From: an uncultured Eubacteriales bacterium
GTDB taxonomy: Bacteria > Bacillota > Clostridia > Oscillospirales > Acutalibacteraceae
Direction: 5' to 3'
Length of the DNA: 5,216 nt
Assembly: GCA_934465125.1 (NCBI GenBank)
Contig: CAKSKO010000103.1
Span: 1-5,216, forward strand
How positions within the stretch are numbered: the stretch's first letter is position 1; each line of letters opens with the position of its first letter. This document shows positions 1-5,197 of this stretch, in pieces. The notes under the pieces are model-generated. The model worked only from the letters and a program-made list of their open reading frames with translations. It had not been told where the DNA came from and searched no databases. The position numbers were made by a program, and so were the translations under genes.

Positions 1-269
1 ATCGTAGATACAGAACGGAAATCCGCCGTATTTTCACCAAATTTGCAGCGAACCGGACTTTTTAGTTTCTCCGAAATCACAAGACCGACACGCTCAATGG
101 AATCTGTCATTTTCGCAACGTTGACTGCCAGCTTTATGGGCTGGTTCTGCGGCAGAACGCGCCGCCAGTCGAGGAATTCGCCCTCCAGCAGACGGCAGAC
201 GAGCGTCGCTTCACCGATGGTAAAGAGAATATGCTTTGTGCCGACATAGATCTGCGCTCTGTCGTCGGT
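1..269 (-). other. dnaN: DnaN (DNA polymerase III beta sliding clamp) fragment, from late domain II into domain III, joined to DUF1385
   Basis: Residues about 107-195 of the left-edge reading frame read as DnaN: IYVGTKHILFTIG, then CRLLEGEFLDWRRVLPQNQP, then the TDSIERVGLVISEKLKSPVR stretch. This aligns by eye with E. coli beta clamp from about residue 212 to 300 (SKLVDGRFPDYRRVLPKN followed by the SNEKFRGVRLYVSEN region). The clamp encircles DNA and tethers the replicative polymerase. The first half of the clamp is absent and the fragment runs off the left edge. GC is about 52% by hand count of 1-269, against about 41% for 285-584, and it favours codons such as CTC, CTG, CGC and GTC. Its neighbours are not the usual dnaA/recF. 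It is most likely from another genome or locus joined at the KILGD coding segment (270-284), which both families can carry at this position. Confidence 0.85.
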
Positions 270-587
270 ATCGCCGAGGATTTTTTCAAGCCACTGATCA
301 AACTTACTAGGGTCTTCTTCCTCTATCCCTGCTTTTTCCGCAGAAACTGCAAGCGCTCGATACCCTATTTTCATTGAATCGATAAATCCCCCTACTCCGC
401 GAAAGATCGGTAATCTAAAAATTTTATATCTATCGCGTAAACAGGATGTTTTCATATACTCTTTTGAAATCTCTCTGTTCTCTAACCGTACCGCAACTGA
501 GGTTTTCGTTGGACCTCTCATTAAAATTCCTTCCATGAGAGCCTGCCCTCCAATAGAAGTAATCGTCTTTGTTTTATCGCTGCTCAT
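1..587 (-). CDS. DUF1385 (YqhQ-like) protein N-terminus running in frame into a DnaN fragment; partial, no stop in window
   Basis: The frame opens at ATG 587-585 and stays open to the left edge (195 complete codons). Residues 1 to about 101 match DUF1385: the signature GGQALMEGILMRGP at 13-26, an RLPIFRGVGGFIDSMKIG segment at about 58-75, and the EEEDPSKFDQWLEK stretch at 89-102. DUF1385/YqhQ proteins are usually about 300 residues, with membrane segments following this point; their function is unknown and the gene often sits near prmC and prfA in Clostridia (family knowledge). Here the expected membrane segment is missing: from about residue 107 the protein is DnaN-like instead. The start is supported by AAGGAG at 600-595 with a 7-nt spacer, lying inside the end of the kinase gene; the ATG overlaps the kinase TGA by 4 bp (ATGA), so translational coupling is likely. 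The first 100 residues are a secure DUF1385 call; the identity of the whole ORF as one real gene is doubtful. Confidence 0.85.
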   Translation of the reverse strand, partial: MSSDKTKTITSIGGQALMEGILMRGPTKTSVAVRLENREISKEYMKTSCLRDRYKIFRLPIFRGVGGFIDSMKIGYRALAVSAEKAGIEEEDPSKFDQWLEKILGDTDDRAQIYVGTKHILFTIGEATLVCRLLEGEFLDWRRVLPQNQPIKLAVNVAKMTDSIERVGLVISEKLKSPVRCKFGENTADFRSVST

Positions 588-2041
588 TGTACATCTCCTT
601 TCTCATATTCTGGTTGTTGGTCTTTCTTTTTTTCCTCTTGTATCACAGGAATAGAAATCGTAACAACTGTTCCAATTCCTTCTTCACTTGCAATTTCCAA
701 CACTCCCGAATGGAGCTTTACGATCTCATCGGCAATCGCAAGTCCAATACCAGAACCGCGCCTTGTTTGATTTGCTTTATAAAATTTATCTTTTACTCTT
801 GGCAAATCTGTTTCTGAAATTCCGTCTCCATTATCGGTAACAACAATAGAGATTTTACCATCTTCTTCGGTAACTTTGATTAGGACAGTCCCTTGTTCAT
901 TCGTATACTTAAGTGCATTATCAATAATATTAATAAAAACCTGCCTCAACCGGTTCCGATCTCCTAGAACTGGAGATACTATTTCCGGCTCTTCATACAA
1001 TAGATTCTTTTTCTCCGACGCTGCTCGATCCTTGAACATATACACCGCTTCATCAAGTTCTGCGAGTAAATCAATTTTGTCCATCATCAGAACCATCCGC
1101 CCGTTTTGCATCCTTGAAAAATCAAGCAACTCTTCTACGATCCCCGAAAGACGTTCCGTTTCACTCACAATAATTTTCATTCCTTTTTCCATAGTAACAG
1201 GGTCCATTGTGCCGGACATCTCCATTGTCTCTGCCCAACCCTTTATTGCGGTTAACGGTGTGCGCAGTTCATGCGAAACAGATGAAATAAAATCGTTTTT
1301 AAGCTTTTCTGCAACACCCAACTCCTCAGCCATATCATTGATGGTATCACACAATTCCCCGATCTCATCATCGTATTGTTTATCGATTCTTGCCCTGAAA
1401 TCTCCTTGCGCAATCCGTTTCGCTGTTGTCCCAATCTCTCGAACAGGATTTACAATCGACTTAATAAAATAAGAACTTGATAGAATGACAAAAAATACAA
1501 CTACAATTCCAGCAGAAAACAATAATAAAACCGATAAAAAAATCCTGTTATTCGCCGCCGATAAAGAAACTACGTAACGGATCGCTCCAACATATTCTCC
1601 ATTTGAACTATAAATCCCCCTGGTAACCGCCATACACTCTTCTCCGGAGGAAAGTTTTCCTGTCCAGGATCCATAATGCGTAGAAGACGATTTCGCTATT
1701 TTGTAATCGGGCATTTTTTGCTGTGGGTCCGGTTCAAATCCTGTCGAAGTGATAATAAGTTTATCTGTATTATCAAAAATCATTAGTTCCATGAGTTCCT
1801 TATCAGGAAAATCTTCAACATAACTGCGAGCATCAGTCGTAAATTCGCTCGAAGATCTTCCCGTATATCCACTAAAAATATTTGCAAGTTCATTTGATCT
1901 TCCATTGATTGTCTGCTGAATTCCACTATAGAAATAGCCGCGTACAATAAACGCAAACGCGACGACCAATACAATCAATATGATCAAGATCAACCCTAAG
2001 CTGTTATAAAGCCACCGCTTTGTGATTCCTTTAATCGCCAT
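584..2041 (-). CDS. Membrane sensor histidine kinase of a two-component system (HAMP-HisKA-HATPase)
   Basis: This 485-residue kinase senses a signal outside the membrane and phosphorylates the response regulator encoded directly upstream. Order: short basic cytoplasmic start, membrane segment about 14-34, extracytoplasmic sensor region about 35-165 (probably a PAS/Cache-like fold, by inference from size and the VGAIRYVVSL end), membrane segment about 167-190, HAMP about 191-245, HisKA with H-box SSVSHELRTP and phospho-accepting His257, then HATPase_c with N-box NIIDNALKYT (371-380), G1 DNGDGI (403-408), F-box DKFYK (418-422) and G2 GSGIGLAI (429-436). All catalytic boxes look intact. The C-terminal tail (about 468-485) is Lys/Glu-rich, extends past the ATPase fold, and contains the DUF1385 ribosome binding site in its DNA. 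The start ATG has AAGGA at 2053-2049, spacer 7. It lies 27 bp after the regulator gene. The overall type is PhoR/ResE-like; the signal cannot be told from sequence. Confidence 0.96.
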   Translation of the reverse strand: MAIKGITKRWLYNSLGLILIILIVLVVAFAFIVRGYFYSGIQQTINGRSNELANIFSGYTGRSSSEFTTDARSYVEDFPDKELMELMIFDNTDKLIITSTGFEPDPQQKMPDYKIAKSSSTHYGSWTGKLSSGEECMAVTRGIYSSNGEYVGAIRYVVSLSAANNRIFLSVLLLFSAGIVVVFFVILSSSYFIKSIVNPVREIGTTAKRIAQGDFRARIDKQYDDEIGELCDTINDMAEELGVAEKLKNDFISSVSHELRTPLTAIKGWAETMEMSGTMDPVTMEKGMKIIVSETERLSGIVEELLDFSRMQNGRMVLMMDKIDLLAELDEAVYMFKDRAASEKKNLLYEEPEIVSPVLGDRNRLRQVFINIIDNALKYTNEQGTVLIKVTEEDGKISIVVTDNGDGISETDLPRVKDKFYKANQTRRGSGIGLAIADEIVKLHSGVLEIASEEGIGTVVTISIPVIQEEKKKDQQPEYEKGDVQ

Positions 2042-2068
2042 TTTATTTTCCTTCCCGGTTTAGAAAGA

Positions 2069-2770
2069 TCACGCTTCCCATTTATATCCCAATCCCCACA
2101 CGGTCACAATATGTTTGGGTGTCGATGGTTGGTCCTCTACCTTCATCCGAAGCCTTCTTACATTGACGTCCACAATTTTTTCTTCGCCAAAATAAGCACT
2201 TCCCCAAACATGATTTAAAATGTCGGTACGGCTCAGCGCAGAACCTGGGTTAGAAAAAAAGTATTCCATAATCTGAAATTCAACCTGAGTAAGCTCGATG
2301 GTCTTTCCATTTTTTCGAAGCACACGATTGCGCAAATTCAATACAAATTCTCCTGATTTAATTTCTTCCCTGAAATTATTTTCTGCTCTCATCTCAGCCA
2401 AAGCTACTCTTCGGTAAAGCGCGTCAATTCTTGCAACAAGTTCTGATGGACTAAACGGCTTTGTGATATAATCATCTGCTCCCATCATCAATCCACTTAC
2501 TTTATCCATCTCCTGCGTGCGCGCAGTCAGCATAATAATCCCAATCGAATCGCTTTGTTTCCTTAATTCTTTGCAAATCGCAAATCCATCCATCCCAGGC
2601 ATCATAATGTCGAGAACTGCAATGTCAAAATCTCCGCCGTTTTCTTTATATTTCTGAAGTGCTGTTTCTCCGCAGTCTGCCTCTACTACTGTGTATCCTG
2701 CTCTTTTTAAATTGATGACAACAAACTCACGAATGGTTGCCTCATCTTCTGCAACAAGTATCTTTTTCAT
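2069..2770 (-). CDS. OmpR/PhoB-family DNA-binding response regulator
   Basis: This 233-residue protein is full length for the family. The receiver domain (about 1-120) has the acidic pair E8/D9, phospho-accepting D54 in AVLDIMMPG, T82 in IMLTART and K104 in ITKPF. The C-terminal winged helix (about 135-232) includes ELTQVEFQIMEYF, the recognition-helix region VDVNVRRLRMKVE and the terminal WGLGYKW hairpin. It should be phosphorylated by the kinase encoded next and bind DNA as a dimer to control transcription; targets are unknown. The start needs a comment: the ATG at 2770-2768 has no Shine-Dalgarno sequence within 15 nt, and no other start codon exists in frame before an upstream stop (TGA just after the leader start). 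MKKILVAEDE is nevertheless the normal family N-terminus. Translation may depend on coupling to the overlapping 26-codon leader ORF (2822-2742) or on a leaderless mRNA. It is probably co-transcribed with the kinase. Confidence 0.96.
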   Translation of the reverse strand: MKKILVAEDEATIREFVVINLKRAGYTVVEADCGETALQKYKENGGDFDIAVLDIMMPGMDGFAICKELRKQSDSIGIIMLTARTQEMDKVSGLMMGADDYITKPFSPSELVARIDALYRRVALAEMRAENNFREEIKSGEFVLNLRNRVLRKNGKTIELTQVEFQIMEYFFSNPGSALSRTDILNHVWGSAYFGEEKIVDVNVRRLRMKVEDQPSTPKHIVTVWGLGYKWEA

Positions 2771-2822
2771 CTGAAAAGTATGATTTGACCCTAAACTTAT
2801 CTGACAAACAGGGCTCTCTCAT
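2742..2822 (-). CDS. Possible 26-residue leader peptide overlapping the response-regulator start
   Basis: ATG 2822-2820 is preceded by AAAGGTGG (2838-2831) with an 8-nt spacer, the only good ribosome binding site between the lipoprotein stop and the response regulator. The predicted peptide is MREPCLSDKFRVKSYFSDEK followed by DTCCRR and a TGA at 2744-2742. The ORF overlaps the regulator's first nine-plus codons in a different frame, ending about 26 nt beyond the regulator ATG. This could let ribosomes open or re-initiate at the regulator start, which has no site of its own. The peptide resembles nothing I recognise, and a 26-codon ORF can arise by chance. The case rests on the ribosome binding site and on the missing site for the regulator. 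Confidence 0.35.
   Translation of the reverse strand: MREPCLSDKFRVKSYFSDEKDTCCRR
2777..2807 (-). promoter_or_regulatory. Weak candidate promoter that would give a leaderless response-regulator mRNA
   Basis: On the minus strand a TTGTCA (2807-2802, one mismatch to TTGACA) is followed after 19 bp by CATACT (2782-2777), which ends 6 nt before the regulator ATG. If used, transcription would begin at or near the start codon, which would fit the absence of a Shine-Dalgarno sequence. The 19-bp spacer and poor -10 match make this weak. Confidence 0.2.
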
Positions 2823-2830
2823 ACTGATTC

Positions 2831-2838
2831 CCACCTTT
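2831..2838 (-). promoter_or_regulatory. Shine-Dalgarno AAAGGTGG upstream of the leader ORF
   Basis: It lies 8 nt before the ATG at 2822 but 60 nt before the response-regulator ATG at 2770, too far to serve the regulator directly. It therefore argues either for a translated leader ORF or for coupled initiation of the regulator. Confidence 0.45.
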
Positions 2839-2868
2839 CGTAAAATATAAATACAAACACGCTATACT

Positions 2869-2885
2869 ACATTTTAATAAAATGT
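2869..2885. repeat. 7-bp perfect inverted repeat with 3-nt loop, just after the lipoprotein gene
   Basis: ACATTTT (2869-2875) and AAAATGT (2879-2885) are perfect complements around AAT. It lies 7 nt after the lipoprotein stop (minus strand). The stem is AT-rich and on the minus strand no T-run follows, so it does not look like an effective intrinsic terminator for the operon. The T-run lies on the plus-strand side (2885-2889), where no gene needs terminating. It may be a weak RNA hairpin between the lipoprotein and the regulator genes. Confidence 0.4.
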
Positions 2886-2892
2886 TTTTCTT

Positions 2893-4248
2893 CTATGAAA
2901 CAGGTCCTATCTTAAAATTATTTCTAATTTCATCTTGAGTCAGTACTAACGGATGTGCCTTTTCAGGAACAGATGCAGCATATACTTTTTTATTTTGGGT
3001 AGACAAAACCATGAATTCCTGCTGTTTTTCCGGTACTTGTTCCCATTCATTCTGGTCAAACACCTGAATCGTCAATATTGCCGCACCCGCCGCCGCAACG
3101 TTAGACTCATTTACTACCCATTCACTAAAGGTCATTATTTGATTTTCCGTGTCTATTTTTACTGTAATCTTCCCTAGCCATCGTTCTGGTATCACAAATC
3201 CGTATCCATTCGATTCATTGATTACCATATTGTCTACTATCACTGATTCTTTATTTCTAACATTATACTGTGTCCATTTCGTCAGATAGCAAATGGAGCT
3301 GTTTTTTTGCGTATAATCCCCAGGTAGAACCTCCATTTGCGGAATCTCAATAATACCGTCATTATTGATATCTCTGGATGAAATTGTGCTCTCTCTTTTT
3401 GCATATCGTATATCCGGCGTTTGAGGATCATACAGAGGAGTTTCAAGCGTTTGTGTTGTACGATTCCAGTAAACCATTTCTGTCGATATTTTATTTCCAG
3501 ATCTGGCTGCGTCAATTACAATACCAACTTGTTCGGGATCAACCTTGCCAACAGTCACCGCGACATACTTTATAATCTCAGAGTCCATGGTCACCACATC
3601 AACAACATGAAAAGAATTCTTCTGAGGGTCGATTTTAATCAGCTCCGCACTTGCCGGCGCACCTAAGTTGCTCAAAGAGAGCAACAGAATCTCCTGACTG
3701 CTATCATCATCAAAATCCATCATGACAAAGTCAGTATATGTTTCGTTGACTTCAACTTCTGACACGTGATTTTTCTCATAAGAGTAAGCAGTTAATCGAT
3801 TTGGTACATTATGAAATGCACTCCAACCAACTATGATTTCTTTCGCTCCATCTTGATCAACATCTCCAAAACAAAGCTTATCGACCTCTGCACCTTGGTT
3901 TGAGAAATCTCCGATTACCTTGAAGACTCCATCGACCTTGTCGATCACCATAATATGTGTTCCTGTTTTTTCACTATTAACAGAAAAAAACGCAATTGCT
4001 TGTTGTGTTCCGTTCCCATCTAAATCTATCATAGTGATCGGTGACCGATATTCCCCCCTTTGTGGATACTTTAGTGTAATATCTTTACCCGCTTTCTTTT
4101 CAATTACCTTTTGAATTTCAGCCTTGTCACCTGTTGCTTTCGGTGGATGCATCAGATCTTGTGTATCAAATACCCCAGCTGTGCAACCAGTTAACAAAAA
4201 AATGATAAGCCCTATTATCAAAAGCACCGCAATGGTCTTTACTCTCAA
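2893..4248 (-). CDS. Surface lipoprotein with FG-GAP/VCBS-like DxDxDG repeats; function unknown
   Basis: This 451-residue protein begins with a lipoprotein signal peptide: basic MRVK, hydrophobic core about 5-19, lipobox LTGC with the lipid-bearing Cys22. The mature part contains recurring calcium-loop motifs typical of FG-GAP/VCBS beta-propeller proteins: DLDGNG (75-80), DVDQDG (129-134), a degenerate DFDDDS (178-183) and DINNDG (293-298), each near a hydrophobic beta strand. Residues about 340-445 form a separate-looking C-terminal region (GYGFVIPERWLGKITVKID, then FMVLSTQNKKVYA) that I do not recognise. It should be anchored to the outer face of the cell membrane. The start is TTG at 4248-4246, supported by AAGGAGGAG at 4266-4258 with a 9-nt spacer and by the signal peptide starting right there. 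An in-frame stop lies 45-48 nt upstream. Its position before the regulator/kinase pair suggests a link to signal sensing, an inference only. Confidence 0.9.
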   Translation of the reverse strand: MRVKTIAVLLIIGLIIFLLTGCTAGVFDTQDLMHPPKATGDKAEIQKVIEKKAGKDITLKYPQRGEYRSPITMIDLDGNGTQQAIAFFSVNSEKTGTHIMVIDKVDGVFKVIGDFSNQGAEVDKLCFGDVDQDGAKEIIVGWSAFHNVPNRLTAYSYEKNHVSEVEVNETYTDFVMMDFDDDSSQEILLLSLSNLGAPASAELIKIDPQKNSFHVVDVVTMDSEIIKYVAVTVGKVDPEQVGIVIDAARSGNKISTEMVYWNRTTQTLETPLYDPQTPDIRYAKRESTISSRDINNDGIIEIPQMEVLPGDYTQKNSSICYLTKWTQYNVRNKESVIVDNMVINESNGYGFVIPERWLGKITVKIDTENQIMTFSEWVVNESNVAAAGAAILTIQVFDQNEWEQVPEKQQEFMVLSTQNKKVYAASVPEKAHPLVLTQDEIRNNFKIGPVS

Positions 4249-4257
4249 AGAAATCTT

Positions 4258-4266
4258 CTCCTCCTT
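4258..4266 (-). promoter_or_regulatory. Strong Shine-Dalgarno AAGGAGGAG that fixes the TTG start of the lipoprotein gene
   Basis: It stands 9 nt before TTG 4248-4246. No ATG or GTG in this frame lies between the upstream stop and the signal peptide, so this site decides the start. Confidence 0.8.
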
Positions 4267-4321
4267 TACTTTGTAAACTGTTCTTAAAGTTCCTTACTAA
4301 TGTTTCCTGTCTGATCAAAGC

Positions 4322-4352
4322 AATTTTTAATTGTTTTTTGCAATTAAAAATT
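4322..4352. repeat. 12-bp perfect inverted repeat spanning the trmB stop codon
   Basis: AATTTTTAATTG (4322-4333) and CAATTAAAAATT (4341-4352) are exact reverse complements around a 7-nt loop TTTTTTG. The repeat encodes the last trmB codons (IKFLIAKNN) and its TAA. On the minus strand the stem is followed by GCTTTGATCAG rather than a T-run, and it is nearly all A/T, so a classical terminator is unlikely. It could be an mRNA 3'-end or processing hairpin between trmB and the lipoprotein gene. Confidence 0.55.
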
Positions 4353-4983
4353 TAATACTACAACCTTTTTTACGAAACGCTATCTCGTGTTCTGTCATAA
4401 TATTTTCCTCTCCAACTACCTCTGAAAGATCTTCTGTCTGCTCTATAATTCGAAATCCTGTTTCTTTAAAATATCCCAAACTATCATAAAACAAATCTTT
4501 ATCATCTGTCTTAAAATGAATCTCCCCACCATCAATCAGAAACTCTTGATAGTCTCTTAACCGATCCGGATAAGTCAACCTTCTTTTCTTATGTTTTGGA
4601 CGGGGCCAAGGATTGCAAAAGTTTATATATATCCGGTCAATCGAATCATTTCGATCCGTCATCTGAGAGATCCTTGCAACATCCTGCGATACCAATATAA
4701 TATTATCAACTTCTCTATCACTCATTTTAAACTCTTTTATAATTTTTCTCCTTGCGTTTGCAAGCATTTGACTAATGACATCTACAGCAATAAAATTAAT
4801 TTCTGGATGTCTTGCAGCCATTTTTGCGATAAATGCTCCCTTTCCGCACCCAAGCTCTAAATGAATAGGCTGTTTCCTTTTAAACTGGCAGTTCCACTTT
4901 CCACGATACTCCAGCGGTTGTTTTATAAAAAAAGGACACTCTGATAATTCCGGCAATGCCCATGGTTTTCTCCGAATTCGCAT
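4327..4983 (-). CDS. trmB: tRNA (guanine-N7)-methyltransferase, m7G46
   Basis: TrmB transfers a methyl group from S-adenosylmethionine to N7 of guanine 46 in the variable loop of tRNAs, in the cytoplasm. The 218-residue length is normal for the family. The N-terminus MRIRRKPWALPEL followed by a PFF motif is typical of Firmicutes TrmB. SAM motif I is ELGCGKGAF (43-51), followed by the acidic FIAVDV strand (64-69). The family signature INFCNPWPRPKHKKRRLT occupies 120-137; GGEIHFKTDD (152-161) and TEHE (197-200) complete the substrate and cofactor site. Residue 124 is Asn where the signature of E. coli has Asp (DPWP); this NPWP form is, to my knowledge, common in Clostridia. The start ATG has GGAG at 4995-4992, spacer 8. 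It is the first gene of the minus-strand series, 78 bp before the lipoprotein gene, and is preceded by a good extended -10 promoter. Confidence 0.97.
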   Translation of the reverse strand: MRIRRKPWALPELSECPFFIKQPLEYRGKWNCQFKRKQPIHLELGCGKGAFIAKMAARHPEINFIAVDVISQMLANARRKIIKEFKMSDREVDNIILVSQDVARISQMTDRNDSIDRIYINFCNPWPRPKHKKRRLTYPDRLRDYQEFLIDGGEIHFKTDDKDLFYDSLGYFKETGFRIIEQTEDLSEVVGEENIMTEHEIAFRKKGCSIKFLIAKNN

Positions 4984-5023
4984 AGGTATGTCTCCAAGTC
5001 TATATTAAATTAATTATTTAAGT

Positions 5024-5052
5024 ATCATACCAAATTCTATCTAAAAACGCAA
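5024..5052 (-). promoter_or_regulatory. Predicted sigma-A promoter for trmB and probably the downstream operon
   Basis: On the minus strand: -35 TTGCGT (5052-5047), 17-bp spacer, -10 TATGAT (5029-5024) with an extended -10 TGG immediately before it. Transcription would start near 5017, giving a leader of about 34 nt before the trmB ATG at 4983. It is the best promoter I find on the minus strand in this window. Confidence 0.6.
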
Positions 5053-5067
5053 ATAAAGAAAGTCCGC

Positions 5068-5106
5068 GCATTTTTTATTGTGTATAGAAGCAACGGTAAA
5101 AAATGC
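5068..5106. repeat. 10-bp perfect inverted repeat between the divergent promoters
   Basis: GCATTTTTTA (5068-5077) and TAAAAAATGC (5097-5106) are exact reverse complements separated by 19 nt. The site lies between the trmB -35 (5047-5052) and the tRNA promoter -35 (5129-5134). No T-run follows on either strand. The arms are about 2.8 helical turns apart centre to centre, so a dimeric regulator site is conceivable; a hairpin or an unused palindrome in AT-rich DNA is also possible. Confidence 0.45.
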
Positions 5107-5128
5107 AAAATCTATAAAGAAAAAAGTC

Positions 5129-5157
5129 TTGACATTATTCATTGAAAATGATAATAT
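5129..5157 (+). promoter_or_regulatory. Strong sigma-A promoter driving the tRNA gene at the right edge
   Basis: A perfect -35 TTGACA (5129-5134) is followed after 17 bp by TAATAT (5152-5157); an overlapping GATAAT lies at 5150-5155. Transcription should start near 5164, leaving about 34 nt of 5' leader before the tRNA, to be removed by RNase P. A consensus-like promoter is expected for a stable RNA gene. Confidence 0.75.
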
Positions 5158-5197
5158 ATTATTCGCGCTGGAAAACACTATTCGTTATCTTGTATAT

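Noticed and set aside
43..249. A 68-codon plus-strand open frame at the left edge
   Set aside because: It is antisense to the clearly recognisable DnaN-coding stretch, and its Arg/Ser-rich translation matches no family.
1..587. A deliberate functional DUF1385-clamp fusion protein
   Set aside because: The clamp half begins in the middle of its fold, the composition changes at the join, and the join lies on a short segment shared by both families; an artefact explains all three more simply. It is kept as a finding because it can be tested.
876..1472. A 198-codon plus-strand open frame opposite the kinase gene
   Set aside because: It lies wholly antisense to conserved HAMP, HisKA and ATPase coding sequence, has low-complexity Ser/Ile-rich composition and no recognisable domain; it is a shadow of the kinase frame.
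2869..2889. Intrinsic terminator after the lipoprotein gene
   Set aside because: The only hairpin has a 7-bp AT stem, and its T-run is on the plus-strand side; for minus-strand transcripts there is no T-run after it.
4591..4860. An 89-codon plus-strand frame inside trmB, and similar plus-strand frames inside the lipoprotein gene
   Set aside because: They are antisense to conserved genes, lack ribosome binding sites and have no domain content.
5068..5106. Bidirectional terminator between trmB and the tRNA
   Set aside because: Both genes point away from this region, so nothing needs terminating here, and no T-run follows the stem on either strand.
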